64,000 bases of DNA from an uncultured Idiomarina sp. (GTDB lineage: Bacteria > Pseudomonadota > Gammaproteobacteria > Enterobacterales > Alteromonadaceae), in contig CAMPHF010000004.1 in assembly GCA_946885915.1 (NCBI GenBank), forward strand, positions 192,167-256,166. Direction: 5' to 3'. Within the stretch, counting starts at the first letter, position 1; every line of letters begins with the position of its first letter. The translations under genes and the position numbers were made by a program. The notes beneath the pieces are model-generated. The model did not search any database and had not been told where the DNA came from. It was given only the letters and a program-made list of their open reading frames with translations. Shown here one piece after another: positions 63,852 to 64,000 of this stretch.

Positions 63852-64000
63852 TTAATCATGCTACTGAAGCCCGCTGTTAGCACAGCTTCCAGGTAACTGG
63901 CTTTCATCCAAGCCCGTTTTTGCTTAGCTGGTATGCTGCCTTTTGGTAACCGTAACCCGAACCACACATCGGCCAAGTAATTGTCGCTGAGGTGGATCAG
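63848..64000 (-). CDS. C-terminal part of an unidentified protein (cut by window edge)
   Basis: An open minus-strand frame of 50 codons to a TAA at 63848, entering from the right edge. The peptide includes SDNYLADVWFGLRLPKGS and KQKRAWMKASYLEAVLTAGF and looks protein-like. I do not recognise it. It meets the IS66 remnant tail-to-tail with a 3-4 base overlap. Confidence 0.4.
   Translation of the reverse strand: MIHLSDNYLADVWFGLRLPKGSIPAKQKRAWMKASYLEAVLTAGFSSMIN

Overview
The window reads as a chromosome segment of a marine-type gammaproteobacterium of the Alteromonadales, most likely the Idiomarinaceae (Idiomarina, Pseudidiomarina or Aliidiomarina). The genus is inferred from protein character and gene order, not from a search. 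Gene neighbourhoods match those of enteric relatives: rsmD-ftsYEX-rpoH, gpmI-envC-yibQ, yibN-secB-gpsA, slmA-dut-coaBC-radC-rpmBG-mutM, bioH/comF-nfuA, lexA/plsB, ubiCA and kbl-tdh. An aa3-type cytochrome c oxidase operon points to aerobic respiration.

Layout. 1-5.9 kb: start of a PLP-dependent dehydratase (cut by the edge), a DUF416 protein, DUF1145/rsmD, the ftsY-ftsE-ftsX operon and rpoH, which has a sigma70-like and a sigmaE-like promoter. 5.9-11.7 kb: gpmI-envC-yibQ, then rhodanese-secB-gpsA. 11.6-19.3 kb: slmA-dut-coaBC, radC, rpmB-rpmG, three small exported or anchored proteins of unknown role (one Cys-rich, one thioredoxin-like with CxxC), a 2OG-Fe(II) oxygenase and mutM. 19.3-28.3 kb: bioH, comF, an M14 peptidase, nfuA with an IscR-like site, a DUF4397 lipoprotein, a MATE exporter and a polysaccharide deacetylase. 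28.3-36.7 kb: the full oxidase locus coxB-coxA-ctaG-coxC / surf1-CxxxC protein-ctaA-ctaB-SCO1. 37.1-50.4 kb: lexA-sulA with two LexA boxes, plsB, ubiCA, a FliL-like protein, kbl-tdh-glpE-glpG, coaD, an SNF symporter and pckA. 50.4-52.5 kb: a NatAB-type ABC exporter.

52.5-64 kb is an AT-richer accessory island built around RHS (YD-repeat) proteins. The first RHS gene is split by one in-frame stop codon. It carries an unusual Cys-rich repeat block just before the RHS core. Two further displaced RHS C-terminal cassettes lie downstream, each with a short copy of the core, a new C-terminal domain and a candidate immunity gene. One of these domains carries a HEIIH metallopeptidase motif. A roughly 700-bp near-identical duplication and a shared terminator link the cassettes. 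Between cassettes 1 and 2 an IS3-family (IS407-type) element, with 4-bp target duplications and a frameshifted orfB, has split a minus-strand gene whose reading frame is restored when the element and one target copy are removed. An IS66-type end remnant closes the island near the right edge.

How the parts work together: most of the window is housekeeping (division, secretion, heat shock, SOS, lipid and coenzyme synthesis, respiration). The island looks like a polymorphic toxin locus that gains new toxin tips by recombination in the conserved core, now partly decayed by a nonsense codon and IS insertion.
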